A stretch of 64,000 nt of DNA, from positions 56,238-120,237 of the forward strand of contig JAGFNQ010004005.1 of the NCBI GenBank assembly GCA_024364735.1, in the 5' to 3' direction. Under the pieces are notes generated by a model. That model was not told the DNA's origin, ran no database searches, and was given only the letters and a program-made list of their open reading frames with translations. The DNA is from Boesenbergia rotunda. Its lineage: Eukaryota > Streptophyta > Magnoliopsida > Zingiberales > Zingiberaceae. The translations under genes were made by a program, and so were the position numbers. Positions 21,071-32,310 of this stretch are shown here, in pieces. Position 1 is the stretch's first letter; each line of letters begins with the position of its first letter.

Positions 21071-23174
21071 TCACCTAGCCAGTGCAGAAAGAAACAAGCC
21101 TCCATCAACATGAAGGGTGAGCATGACCCTATGTTTGACAGTTTTCTTCTCATCCCACAGCTTGAATTTACACGCGAACAGAAGTGTCGCGGCAAGGATC
21201 TTCATCTGCCTATATGCGAATTCCCTCCCCAGACAAATTCGAGGACCGGCCTATAAAAACCACCAAGAGTAAGTAGAAGATCATCTTTTGATCAACTTGT
21301 GGAGAATTAACATCTTGATATTTTTATTGGTTTTGCTCACCTGGAAAGCAGTGAACTTGAAGGGACTTTCCGGCACAAAAAGTCCATCGTTGTCTAACCA
21401 TCTCTCTGGCCTGAACTGTTCTGCATCTTCACCCCATAAGGACTTCAATCTTCCCATGGGGTATGGCTGATAGTTTACCATGTCGCCTTTCTTCACATCA
21501 AATCCATCTGGAAGTGTATCATCGGAGAAGCAATACTTGACATCCTAATTGAAACATAAGTTTGTCAACTCAGATAATTATTCAAAATTCTAAGCTAATT
21601 TGGTACTGTCCTAGAAGTTCTATGGATGATGCAATCAAATCTTTACCATCTTTACCATGATATTGATAGCACAAATTTTGAACTAGTCATTTCTAAATCC
21701 CTTCGATGTATCACTACTGAATTATAAGAAATGACATCCAGATATCATGCTGTTTGATTGCCTGTTCTATGCAAAATCAACACACAGATATATCATTCAA
21801 CGACGACTACTAACCATGGGAACAGCAGGGTATAGCCGTAGAGTCTCAGTCAGTGTAGCATGTAGGTAGTGCATACTGTTGATGGCTTCTTCACTCAGGC
21901 ATTTGGCAAATTCATCCATCGTTACTTCACCTTTTATCTTGGTTGCTTCTTTCACCTCTTGTGCCACTTTTTCTTGTATCTCAGGATGCTTGCAAAGCAT
22001 GTAGAAGAACCACGAAAGCGTCCCCGCGGTCGTGTCTCGGCCGGCAATCACAAAGTTCAGCACAATGTCTCTCAGGTACTTGTAGCTCATCTCATCAGGA
22101 TTCTTCTCTCTTTCAATTAAGAACCTAGACAAGATATCTTCCTTCTCCATCTGCCAAAAACCGAAGAGTCAACATGTAGAAGGAGACAATAGAACCAAGA
22201 TGTTATCATCAGCTGCTGACTGACATACAAATTCAACACCATGTTTAGACTTCTGTTGAATCTTTGCATCGATCAGTTCATAGACGAAATCGTCGATGAC
22301 TTTGAGGTTCTCCTTCATTTGGGCTTCTGAGCCTACATTCAGAAACCTCTTGAATTTCCAGAGCACATCAAAGTAGCGCACAAGCACTTGAGCACTGGAA
22401 TCATCGAAGGCCTTCGCGAAAGCCCTCCCTTCTTTGCTTGATCCGGACAGCGTGCTCAGTTCCACCCCAAACCCTATTTTGAATATGGAATCCAGCGTGC
22501 ACTTCATGAACAACTCCTGAAAATGGAAGATGTGAATGAGAAAGCCCCATTCGCAATGAACTCAAGAAGACAACGAGTAGAACTAGGGCTCACTTGGATC
22601 TCGATCACCTCATTGGATCTGGCCGCGTCTGAGATAACCTTAGCGAGCTTAACGGCGTTGGTTCTGAACACCGCGCTACTGTAATTCCTCAACACCTTGG
22701 TGGAGAACTCGTGGCTGGAGATCTTTCGCTGGCGAGACCACTTCTCGCCGTCCACGGCGAAGATCCCATCCCCCAGCAAGTCACTCAAGACATCGTAGTT
22801 GAAACTGCCCTGGATAGCAAAAATCGACATCGCGCACTCGAATCACGCCGAGCAACAGGATACGGGAGGGAAGGGGGAAGGAACGCGACTACCTTGCCGT
22901 AGTTGGCGAAATTGGTCTTGAGGATGTACTCGATGTTGGCGGGGTCGACGGTGTAGACGTAGTTGCAGAAGGGGGTGAGGGTCCGGAACGTTGAGTGCTT
23001 GCGGGAGAGGTCGGTCTGGAACTCCAATAAGCGGTCGAGGTTAAGGAGCTGGTGGAAGATTGTGCCGACGACGGGCGGGTAATTGGGTTTCCTCTTGCGA
23101 CTCCACGAGAGGGGATTGAGGAGGTAGAAGGACGCCGCCGGCAAGATCACGGCGAGGACGAAGAAGGCGAGCAT
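21071..23174 (-). CDS. Cytochrome P450, CYP704-type, copy A (six exons)
   Basis: Six exons can be joined in phase: 23174-22893, 22809-22594, 22516-22229, 22150-21815, 21544-21341 and 21250-21071. All have GT...AG introns and together encode 501 residues, a normal P450 length. An N-terminal membrane anchor (MLAFFVLAVILPAASFYLL) is followed by a proline hinge (NYPPVVG). Key motifs are the I-helix AGRDTTAG, the K-helix ETLR, the FRPERW segment and the haem loop split across exons 5 and 6, F-Q-AGPRICLG with the cysteine ligand. Sequences such as YVYTVDPANIEYILKTNF and LLGDGIFAVDGEKW are typical of CYP704 proteins, whose studied members hydroxylate fatty acids (omega or in-chain) at the endoplasmic reticulum for cutin, sporopollenin or related lipids. 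Substrate here is unknown. I chose ATG 23174 because copy B keeps this start and the anchor begins there. An upstream in-frame ATG at 23300 lies in MITE-derived sequence. No disabling change is visible. Confidence 0.9.
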
Positions 23175-23252
23175 GGTTGATTGGGCGGCTGCTTTAGTCG
23201 TATGGAGTGCGGTTTTTAAAGATGAACGATTGGATGCCAGTGAAGCAACGCT

Positions 23253-23700
23253 GCCGATGTTGTCCAAACAATAATCGAATGTGTACATGTAAAATATCAT
23301 GTCATATCACATCATGTCATATCATTCACTATGATTTTCACTCTCCCTATCATTGCTCATATTTGATTTGAGATGACGATGGTGTTCAAGAGGTTATCAA
23401 GATTTTTCCCTAGGAATCATTACTCTAAAAATAGATGAACAAATAAATGAGTAATGATAGGGAGAGTGAAAATGGAAGAGTGAAAATTATAGTGAATGAT
23501 GTGACATGACGTGGTATGACGTGACACTTTACATGTATACGTCCGATTATCGTTTGGACACCATCGGCGGTCTTCAGCCGCCATCCTAAATTAAACTATA
23601 CCCTGGGGGCACGGTCAACCCGTTGGAAATCGTGTATGCAAGATGTCACGTCATTCACTATGATTTTCACTCTTCCATTTTCAATCTCCTAATCATTCCA
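23253..23700. mobile_element. Inverted pair of MITEs upstream of CYP704 copy A
   Basis: A full element at about 23443-23700 has inverted ends of about 60 bases: GTGAAAATGGAAGAGTGAAA at left matches TTTCACTCTTCCATTTTCA at right. A half copy at 23253-23358 lies in reverse orientation, separated by about 90 bases. The core CCGATTATCG...GGACACCATCGGCGG recurs in elements at about 26665, 34360 and 46200. The corresponding promoter of copy B lacks these insertions. The sequence GCAGTGAAGCAATGCT at about 23820 repeats bases near 23237, flanking the insertion. Confidence 0.65.
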
Positions 23701-23869
23701 CATCAAATGTATGTTAGAGGGATGATAAATTCGTTATCACTGTAATTATAATTTTATGTCATCTCTTTAAATTTTCCTTAATTTTTTTGAACATGTTATT
23801 ATTTGGATGGCAGTGAAGCAATGCTCTCGGTTTAGTTTATTTATTTATTCATTTATTTTTAAAATATTT

Positions 23870-24275
23870 AATTTAAATTTGAGGTTTATATGATTAATTT
23901 ATGATGATAAAAGATGCTTCATTTATCTTAAATATTCTTATTAATTCATCGTAAAATTAATACAAAAGAGATAAATTATGAATGTTATTTGCTCGGATAC
24001 TATATGACTAGTTACATTGACTTTATCAAATTTTAATTCTTATATTTCAAGATGAAAATATTACATTTATAATTATCTATCGATCCATCCCGTAAATATA
24101 TTACGGGACTAATTTATATATCATGGTGCTCTATTCAATAATATTAGGCCCCACGGGTTGGCTCAGTTGATAAGCCGTCTGACTGCTTACATCGGAGGTC
24201 TCAGAAGCAACATGTTTGATGAGACCACAAATTTTAGATATTTGTAAAAGTTATATTATTATTTTTCAAGGGAAT
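23870..24275. repeat. Upstream part of the CYP704 segmental duplication
   Basis: Segments such as TTTGAGGTTTATATGA, TGGTGCTCTATTCAATAATA, ACATGTTTGAT and TTATATTATTATTT recur in the same order at 54724-54905, upstream of CYP704 copy B. The two flanks differ by insertions. Copy A carries GGGTTGGCTCAGTTGATAAG at about 24158, an A-box-like motif typical of tRNA-derived sequence, without an intact B-box. Confidence 0.5.
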
Positions 24276-24297
24276 CCCCCTTCATGTGAAAAGCTAA

Positions 24298-24521
24298 GGG
24301 GGCGTTTGGTATGTTTATTTTCTATTTTCATTTCTTTTTGAAGAAAATGTGATTTTCTAGAAAACGCGTTTGGTTTGTATTTTCTAACATTGTTTTCCAA
24401 AAAAGATATAGCGTTTTCTGAAAAACTAAATAATAAAATAAAATTATTTTTCAAAAAATAAGAAAATATGATTTTTTTATAAAATAAAAATAAAAAATAG
24501 AGCAAACCAAACGTCCCTTAA
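24298..24521. mobile_element. MITE with GGGGGCGTTTGGT ends
   Basis: GGGGGCGTTTGGTATG at the left and AACCAAACGTCCCTT at the right are inverted. The interior is AT-rich with a repeated TTTTCT/AGAAAA pattern. The flanks offer only a possible 2-3 bp TA/TTA duplication, so the superfamily (Harbinger or mariner-like) is uncertain. Confidence 0.55.
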
Positions 24522-24849
24522 AAATTTAGTTCGACGTTTCAAATAATTCACATATTTATTAAGTTGTACGGAATTTTTAAATCTTCAATTATAGATGAAA
24601 ATGACTGGTAAATTATAATATTACCATTCTTTGTCCATGATCCTGGTTGGTTAGCTAGAAGACAGGTATAATTTTTTTTTCATAAATTTGGAATTAAAAA
24701 TAGATGATAATGGATCATATTTTAATCAAATTTTATATATTCTTTATCTTTAACCATATTTATTATATTTATCTTAATAATTTTTAACTTTCATCCACGT
24801 CCTTATATTCATAATATCTATTTTCATACTCATACATATTAAAAAGTAT

Positions 24850-26160
24850 TGATAATAACTAGGGTTACCCCGATTCATATAAGAGAGTAACAAATTTAAC
24901 TTGAGTATATGACAAAAGTAACAGAGTTATCTCGAACAACAGGAGGATAGGAAGGGTTCCTCCGAACAATCCATTTGAAGACCGTCCGAGCACCATCAAA
25001 CACCTTCATCCCATTACATAGGGCAAGGTAGCTAGTGAAGGTTCTTCGCCAAATGATATTATGAAAACCTTACTAAGCGAGGATAATTATGTTCACCCAG
25101 CAGTATTATCAATATTACAATACTTAGTCGAGTAATCGAGATAGACGATGTTGAAGGAAGTCTTTCCGAGCAATATGAGAGCAACAGAGTTACTCCGAAC
25201 TATTCTAGGAGATAAGTATCACTTTGGAACCAGCACATTTTTTACTCTAATTAATCAGACTTTATTCAATTTATCTCTTCAATCAGACTTAAATGAGAGA
25301 CTTCTGATAGTAACCAGAGTTATCCCACGTAATATGAGGGAATAATGAAGTTCCGCTGAACAATAAAAGAGTGATGGAATTTTACTAGGAGACATGAGAA
25401 GTGTTAGGGGTTCTGTCAAATGATAGGACGACACAATGAGGTGTTTTGGGCAATCCACTCAAAGATCAATCAAGTATCTTTGGAAGGCATCATAGAATTG
25501 TCCAGAGCTAGCTGCGAGGTTTTGTTGGTCGGAAAATATTATGAAAACATTGCTGAATCACAATAGTTTGACTCGTTGAGTATTGTTAGCAATGTCCTCA
25601 TATTCAACGAGCAATGGAGGTACAAGCTGCTAATTAATCTCTCGAGCAATACAAAGAAAACATCAAGAGTATAATTCTGAGAGATTTTCTCGAGCAATCA
25701 GAATCAACTCTCTCAAACTATATGAGATGGGTCCATATTAGAGGACTCTCCCGCTAATGATCGTCGGAGTGGAAATTGTGGGTAGTGTCCATCTGGTTGT
25801 AATTTAGCCTAAGATATGAACAAGGCCTTAAAGTCAGTTTTCTTGAGGATTCCTTGAGGGTTTCTCCTCAAGCTACATGTCGCTCTACGAATAGCTACCT
25901 AGAGGTGGCTGACGGAAATCGATATCCTGATTTCCTCCCCATCTGGCATGACAATCTGTGAATGAGAACCAACAGAAAGTGCAGAAAAGTTGACGTGAGA
26001 TTCCTTCTGCGTATATAAACAACTTTGTCGATATGGATGAGGTAAGTTGATTGTCTTCTCTTCTCGGAAAGCAAAGGCCACTATTCGTCATTTTTCTTTT
26101 CGTCTTCTCCGCTTAATTTATTTTTTCTTGTTATTTCTTATCACTAACTTTGGCGTCAGA
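24850..26160 (+). repeat. Decayed LTR-retrotransposon sequence
   Basis: The stretch contains diffuse repeats of CAACAGAGTTATCTCGAAC and CAATATGAGAG. It ends with a TATA-like GTATATAAAC, a T-rich leader and CTTTGGCGTCAGAGGAG at 26148, resembling the LTR/primer-site junction of Ty3/gypsy elements. There is no coding sequence and no paired LTR in the window. Confidence 0.4.
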
Positions 26161-26291
26161 GGAGTCATGCAGGTAAGCCGGTCCAAGCGCTCACAATGTT
26201 GACATCTCAGGCCACCCAACCTCACACCAGAAAAGATAGATCAGAACTACTGAAGCGGAAGAGCCCGAACTAACAAGAAAAAAAATCACCA

Positions 26292-26321
26292 GACATATAT
26301 ATATATATATATATATATATT
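26292..26321. repeat. (AT)n microsatellite
   Basis: About 12 to 13 AT dinucleotide repeats lie in AT-rich intergenic sequence. Confidence 0.9.
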
Positions 26322-26639
26322 TGTGATTTAATTCTATTCAATAAAAATATTTTAACCACCCAAAATAAAAATAATAATATAATAAGTGAATTTGGATCAA
26401 TTATTTTATTATTTAATCGAGTTAAAAAAAATCCCTCTATATCTTTTTTAATTCGGATTGGAAATCACAATTTTCATTGGGTCCATCCTTATTTGGGATG
26501 TTAGACTGTCGAGTTGTCTCTGATGAATATTTTCGATTTTATTCTGATGATTAATAATTTGTATGAAGCTGAACTAATCATCCTTATAATTAATTGGGTT
26601 TAAGGATTAGATAGTTTATACTACTTTTAAAAAAAGAGT

Positions 26640-26855
26640 CTGATACACTTAGTAAAAAAATTCAATGAAATGCTCAGTGAATGACGTAACACTTTGTATG
26701 CACATATCCGATTATCGCTCGGACACCATCGGTGGTCTCCGGCCACCATCCCAAATCAAATTATATTTTGGGGGCACAATAAACTCGTCGGGGATCGCTA
26801 CATACAAAATATCACGTTATTCACTGAGTTTTTCTTTAAAATTTTCCATTAAACA
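26640..26855. mobile_element. MITE of the CCGATTATCG family
   Basis: The ends CTCAGTGAATGACGTAACA and CACGTTATTCACTGAG are inverted. The core holds CCGATTATCGCTCGGACACC and GGTGGTCTCCGGCCACC. It is closely related to the element at 46142-46360, including the outer AGTAAAAAAATTC arms. Confidence 0.7.
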
Positions 26856-27093
26856 TATCATTTTCTTTTAAAAAACTAGAAGACAAATATATATAACCCT
26901 TTTGTAATATAAGAATTAAACTTTATCAATTTGTCCAAACTTATTTTTAAAACTAGTTTTGGATTTCACAGGCAGGAAATAACTAGAATCATTCATTTCC
27001 AAAAGGCAAACATCTTATTTAATTTGCATGTTTTATTTAAAGTCGAACTATTCTTTAAACTTATTTTTGCAAGCCCAGGTCATTCATATGTCT

Positions 27094-27290
27094 TTATCTC
27101 GCGGACAACTGAAGATCGAACCCTCGATCAATTTGGAGCGTGGTCATGGTTTTGTAGTGGACAACCTTCTGCTCGTCACCGAGCTTGAACCGAAAGAAGT
27201 AGATAAGAACTGCTGCAAATGTCTTCATCTGTCTGTAGGCAAATTCTCTCCCCAAACAGATTCTCGGACCAGCCGGACCCACATGCGCAA
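27094..27290 (-). pseudogene. CYP704 last-exon relic
   Basis: On the minus strand the frame reads AGPRICLGREFAYRQMK, FKLGDEQKVVHYKTMTTLQI and ends LQLSAR then stop, matching exon 6 of the two intact CYP704 genes in length and order. The protein is diverged from both, so this is an older paralogue. The AG acceptor expected directly before AGPR is absent (GGGTCCG instead), and exons 1-5 are missing nearby. Confidence 0.8.
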
Positions 27291-27399
27291 TAGATCCATG
27301 TTCTATTACCTGTTTCTCCAACTCTACAAGGATCAATTTACTCAACTGAACAACTACAAAACTGGGCAAAGGAAGTTAAATCGTTAGGTTGAGTTGGGT

Positions 27400-27830
27400 T
27401 GAAGTGGAGAGAAGTCAATGGGACCCGGTCCCAGTCTTCTAAGTCTGACCTGTTAGTCTACCCGTCAAGGCTGACCGGCCGACCTGCCAAGCCGATCCAC
27501 CACGCCTACCCACCAAGGCCGATTTGCCGATCTGCCACACCCCTCCTTCTCTTAGTCATGACGACTTAGTCTACATTCCAATCACATCATCATTGCTCCA
27601 TTCTTCACCACTTCCAGATATGATCAAATTTAGCGATGTCTATGAGAACACGTGCTTGATCTGGAACATGAAGATGGACGACGTCAAAAAACTCTTTACC
27701 ATCACCATGACTTTGGTTAATTTCAATGAATACTACTGCCTTAGTTTTCTATTAATGTTTTCTCTTCGATTCCATATATTCGAGAGTCGAGAGATTTAAT
27801 TATGCAATCTCTTGGTAGTTCCGATCAACA
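27400..27830. other. Intergenic, nothing recognised
   Basis: A moderately GC-rich patch (27440-27560) with repeated CCGACCTGCCAAGCC-like motifs grades into AT-rich sequence. No gene or TIR pair was identified. Confidence 0.4.
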
Positions 27831-28570
27831 AATATCAAACGGCAATTTACCAAAGGGCGTACGCAACAATCGGTAATTACCAACGGGCGCACCATGGTTT
27901 TATTTTCACCAAAGGGCGCACTCATTATAGTGAACTTCCTCTTATACCCCTCATATTATCTATTATCTTTCTCTTTCTCTCTCAGTAATAAATTCTGTGA
28001 CGTCAGCACATGAAACGCGACTTAATTACTGACTTTTATTTTAAAATAATATCTAATGAAATGGGCGCTAAATTAAAAAACGTAAGGTAAAAATTAAAAA
28101 AATATTTCACTTTAAAAATTTCTCATCCAACGTGATTTAAAAATATAAATAAATAATTTTTATTTTTATTAATAGAAATTAATATATTAAATAATATTTA
28201 ATAAATATATTAATGTATACATATGTTTTGAAAAAACTGACCGGGGTAGCTTTCAGGCTCACGCTGGGCCTGAAATATTTTTATTTCAGGCTCACGCTGG
28301 GCCTGAAATATTTTTATTTCATGCCCAGCGCCCATGTTGGGCCTGAAATCTTTTGATTCAGGCCCGACGTGAACTCAAATTTTTTTTCTATTTAAAAAAT
28401 AAATTAATATATAAAAAACCTATCAAAACACTTAATTTTAGATTCAAACGCAGGGCCTGAAGTCATCCCAGGAGGGTTTGAAGTCAAATAACTTCAGATC
28501 CTATAAATAATTAATTTAATAAATAATAATTAAATATAAAAAATATTTTTAAAATAAAAAATTTTTAGTG

Positions 28571-28686
28571 AGGGCCTGAAGTCATCAGTGACTTCAGGCC
28601 CTCTATCTGAAAAATTTTCCCTTAGGCCTGAAGTCATCCGACTTCATGCCTAAGGAGGGCCTGAAGTCTGATGACTTCAGGCCCTC
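28571..28686. repeat. Short perfect palindromes GGGCCTGAAGTC in the left arm
   Basis: Two inverted repeats stand side by side: AGGGCCTGAAGTCA/TGACTTCAGGCCCT (14-bp arms, 4-bp spacer) at 28571-28602, and GGAGGGCCTGAAGTC/GACTTCAGGCCCTCC at about 28653-28686. Related GCCTGAAATA/TATTTCAGGC pairs lie at 28255-28350, with counterparts in the right arm at about 32380-32840. Confidence 0.8.
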
Positions 28687-28760
28687 CATTAAATATATAA
28701 AAATAATAAAAACTTTTTAAAAAAAAAGTTTTAATATATAATTACATAATAATAAAATGA

Positions 28761-30375
28761 TATAGGAGTGGTTTAGGTATATCAGTGAGTTTTGAGCAAA
28801 ACTCACTGATGGACCTACCATATTTGGAATTCTGAAAACACATTATCAGTAGACAGGGTTGAGCTAAGAGATGAGATTTTGGGTGCCGAAACCTCTAATC
28901 TTGCTGTATCACCAATGCTATAGGAGTGGTTTAGGTATATCAGTGAGTTTTGAGCAAAACTCACTGATGGACCTACCATATTTGGAATTCTGAAAACTCT
29001 ATATCAGTAGACAGGGTTGAGCTAAGAGATGAGATTTTGGGTGCCGAAACCTCTAATCTTGCAGTATCACCAATGCTATAGGAGTGGTTTAGGTATATCA
29101 GTGAGTTTTGAGCAAAACTCACTGATAGACCTATCATATTTGGAATTCTGAAAACTCTATATCAGTAGACAGGGTTGAGCTAGGAGATGAGATTTTAAGT
29201 ACCGAAACCTCTAATCTTGCAGTATCACCAATGCTATAGGAGTGGTTTAGGTATATCAGTGAGTTTTGAACAAAACTCACTGATGAACCTACCATATTTG
29301 GAATTCTGAAAACTCTATATCAGTAGACAGGGTTGAGCTAGGAGATGAGATTTTGGGTGCCGAAACCTCTAATCTTGCTGTATCACCAATGCTATAGGAG
29401 TGGTTTAGGTTTATCAGTGAGTTTTGAGCAAAACTTACTGATGGACTTACCATATTTGGAATTCTGAAAACTCATTATCAGTAGACAGGGTTGAGCTAGG
29501 AGATGAGATTTTGGGTGTCGAAACCTCTAATCTTGCTGTATCACCAATGCTATAGGAGTGGTTTAGGTTTATCAGTGAGTTTTGAGCAAAACTCACTAAT
29601 GGACCTACCATATTTGGAATTCTGAAAACTCTATATCAGTAGACAGGGTTGAGCTAAGAGATGAGATTTTGGGTGCCGAAACCTCTAATCTTGCCGTATC
29701 ACCAATGCTATAGCAGTGGTTTAGGTATATCAGTGAGTTTTGAGCAAAACTCACTGATGGACCTACCACATTTGGAATTCTGAAAACTCTATATCAGTAG
29801 ACAGGGTTGAGCTAGGAGATGAGATTTTGGGTGCCGAAACCTCTAATCTTGCTGTATCACCAATGCTATAGGAGTGGTTTAGGTATATCAGTGAGTTTTG
29901 AGCAAAACTCACTGATGGACCTAGCATATTTGGAATTCTGAAAACTCTATATCAGTAGACAGGGTTGAGCTAGGAGATGAGATTTTGGGTGCCGAAACCT
30001 CTAATCTTGCAGTATCACCAATGCTATAGGAGTGGTTTAGGTATATCAATGAGTTTTGAGCAAAACTCACTGATGGACCTACCATATTTGGAATTCTGAA
30101 AACTCTATATCAGTAGACAGGGTTGAGCTAGGAGATGAGATTTTGGGTGTCGAAACCTCTAATCTTGCAGTATCACCAATGCTATAGGAGTGGTTTAGGT
30201 ATATCAGTGAGTTTTGAGTAAAACTTACTGATGGACCTACCATATTTGGAATTCTGAAAACTCATTATCAGTAGACAGGGTTGAGCTAGGAGATGAGATT
30301 TTTGGTGCCGAAACCTCTAATCTTGCTGTATCACCAATGCTATAGGAGTGGTTTAGGTATATCAGTGAGTTTTGA
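28761..30375 (+). repeat. Left array of 158-bp repeats
   Basis: The landmark GGAGTGGTTTAGG recurs about every 158 bases, from 28765 to 30343, giving ten full units plus a partial one. Every unit has an inverted repeat with arms ATCAGTGAGTTTTG and CAAAACTCACTGAT and a central AG, and a block with GATGAGATTTTGGGTGCCG. Units differ by a few substitutions and a TCTATAT/TCATTAT variant. Confidence 0.9.
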
Positions 30376-32310
30376 GCAAAACTCACTGATGAACCTAAAC
30401 CACTCTTATAGCATTGGTGATACAAAAAGATTAGAGGTTTCGGCACCTAAAATCTCATCTCCTAGCTCAACCCTGTCTACTGATAATGAGTTTTCAGAAT
30501 TCCAAATATGGTAGGTCCATCAGTGAGTTTTGCTCAAAACTCACTGATATACATAAACCACTCCTATAGCATTAGTGATACAGCAAGATTAGAGGTTTCG
30601 GCACCCAAAATCTCATCTCCTAGCTCAACCCTGTCTACTGATAATGAGTTTTCAGAATTCCAAATATGGTAGGTCCATCAGTGAGTTTTGCTCAAAACTC
30701 ACTGATATACCTAAACCACTCCTATAGCATTGGTGATACAGCAAGATTAGAGGTTTCGGCACCCAAAATCTCATCTCCTAGCTCAACCCTGTATACTGAT
30801 AATGAGTTTTCAGAATTCCAAATATGGTAGGTCAATCAGTGAGTTTTGCTTAAAACTCACTGATATACCTAAACCACTCCTATAGCATTGGTGATACATC
30901 AAGATTAGAGGTTTCGACACCCAAAATCTCATCTCCTAGCTCAACCCTGTCTACTGATAATGAGTTTTCAGAATTCCAAATATGGTAAGTCCATCAGTGA
31001 GTTTTGCTCAAAACTCACTGATAAACCTAAACCACTCCTATATCAATGGTGATACAGCAAGATTAGAGGTTTTGGCACCCAAAATCTCATCTCCTAGCTC
31101 AACCCTGTCTACTGATATAGAGTTTTCAGAATTCCAAATATGGTAGGTCCATCAGTGAGTTTTGCTCAAAACTCACTGATAAACCTAAACCACTCCTATA
31201 GCATTGGTGATACAGCAAGATTAGAGGTTTCGGCACCCAAAATCTCATCTCCTAGCTCAACCCTGTCTACTGATATAGAGTTTTCAGAATTCCAAATATG
31301 GTAGGTCCATCAGTGAGTTTTGCTCAAAACTCACTGATATACCTAAACCACTGCTATAGCATTGGTGATACGGCAAGATTAGAGGTTTCGACACCCAAAA
31401 TCTCATCTCCTAGCTCAACCTTGTCTACTGATATAGAGTTTTCAGAATTCCAAATATGGTAGGTCCATTAGTGAGTTTTGCTCAAAACTCACTGATAAAC
31501 CTAAACCACTCCTATAGCATTGGTGATACAGCAAGATTAGAGGTTTCGACACCCAAAATCTCATCTCCTAGCTCAACCCTGTCTACTGATAATGAGTTTT
31601 CAGAATTCCAAATATGGTAAGTCCATCAGTGAGTTTTGCTCAAAACTCACTGATAAACCTAAACCACTCCTATAGCATTGGTGATACAGCAAGATTAGAG
31701 GTTTCGGCACCCAAAATCTCATCTCCTAGCTCAACCCTGTCTACTGATATAAAGTTTTCAGAATTCCAAATATGGTAGGTCCATCAGTGAGTTTTGCTCA
31801 AAACTCACTGATATACCTAAACCACTCCTATAGCATTGGTGATACTGCAAGATTAGAGGTTTCGGCACCCAAAATTTCAACTCCTAGCTCAACCCTGTCT
31901 ACTGATATAGAGTTTTCAGAATTCCAAATATGGTAGGTCCATCAGTGAGTTTTGTTCAAAACTCACTGATATACCTAAACTACTCCTATAGCATTGGTGA
32001 TACTGCACGATTAGAGGTTTCGGCACCCAAAATCTCATCTCCTAGTTCAACCCTGTCTACTGATATAGAGTTTTTAGAATTCCAAATATGGTAGGTCCAT
32101 CAGTGAGTTTTGCTCAAAACTCACTGATATACCTAAACCACTCCTATAGCATTGGTGATACTGCAAGATTAGAGGTTTCGGCACCCAAAATCTCATCTCT
32201 TAGCTCAACCATGTCTACTGATAATGAGTTTTCAGAATTCCAAATATGGTAGGTCCATTAGTGAGTTTTGCTCAAAACTCACTGATATACCTAAAACACT
32301 CCTACAACAT
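30376..32310 (-). repeat. Right array of the same repeats, inverted
   Basis: From the palindrome at 30361-30390 the same unit runs in reverse complement (CCTAAACCACTCC landmark from 30393 to about 32291), about twelve units. Array copy number therefore differs between the two arms, so pairing across the axis must slip or loop. Confidence 0.9.

Noticed and set aside
22711..22902. Plus-strand open frames opposite the CYP704 exons
   Set aside because: They are shadows of the minus-strand exons, duplicated identically at 52888-53079.
22785..23300. Start of CYP704 copy A at the upstream ATG 23300
   Set aside because: The extra N-terminus comes from MITE sequence, is absent in copy B, and would precede the membrane anchor that normally starts the protein.
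28761..32310. CRISPR-like array of regular repeats
   Set aside because: Units are 158 bp, contiguous with no unique spacers, and lie in a plant transposon with inverted arms. This is a satellite-like array.
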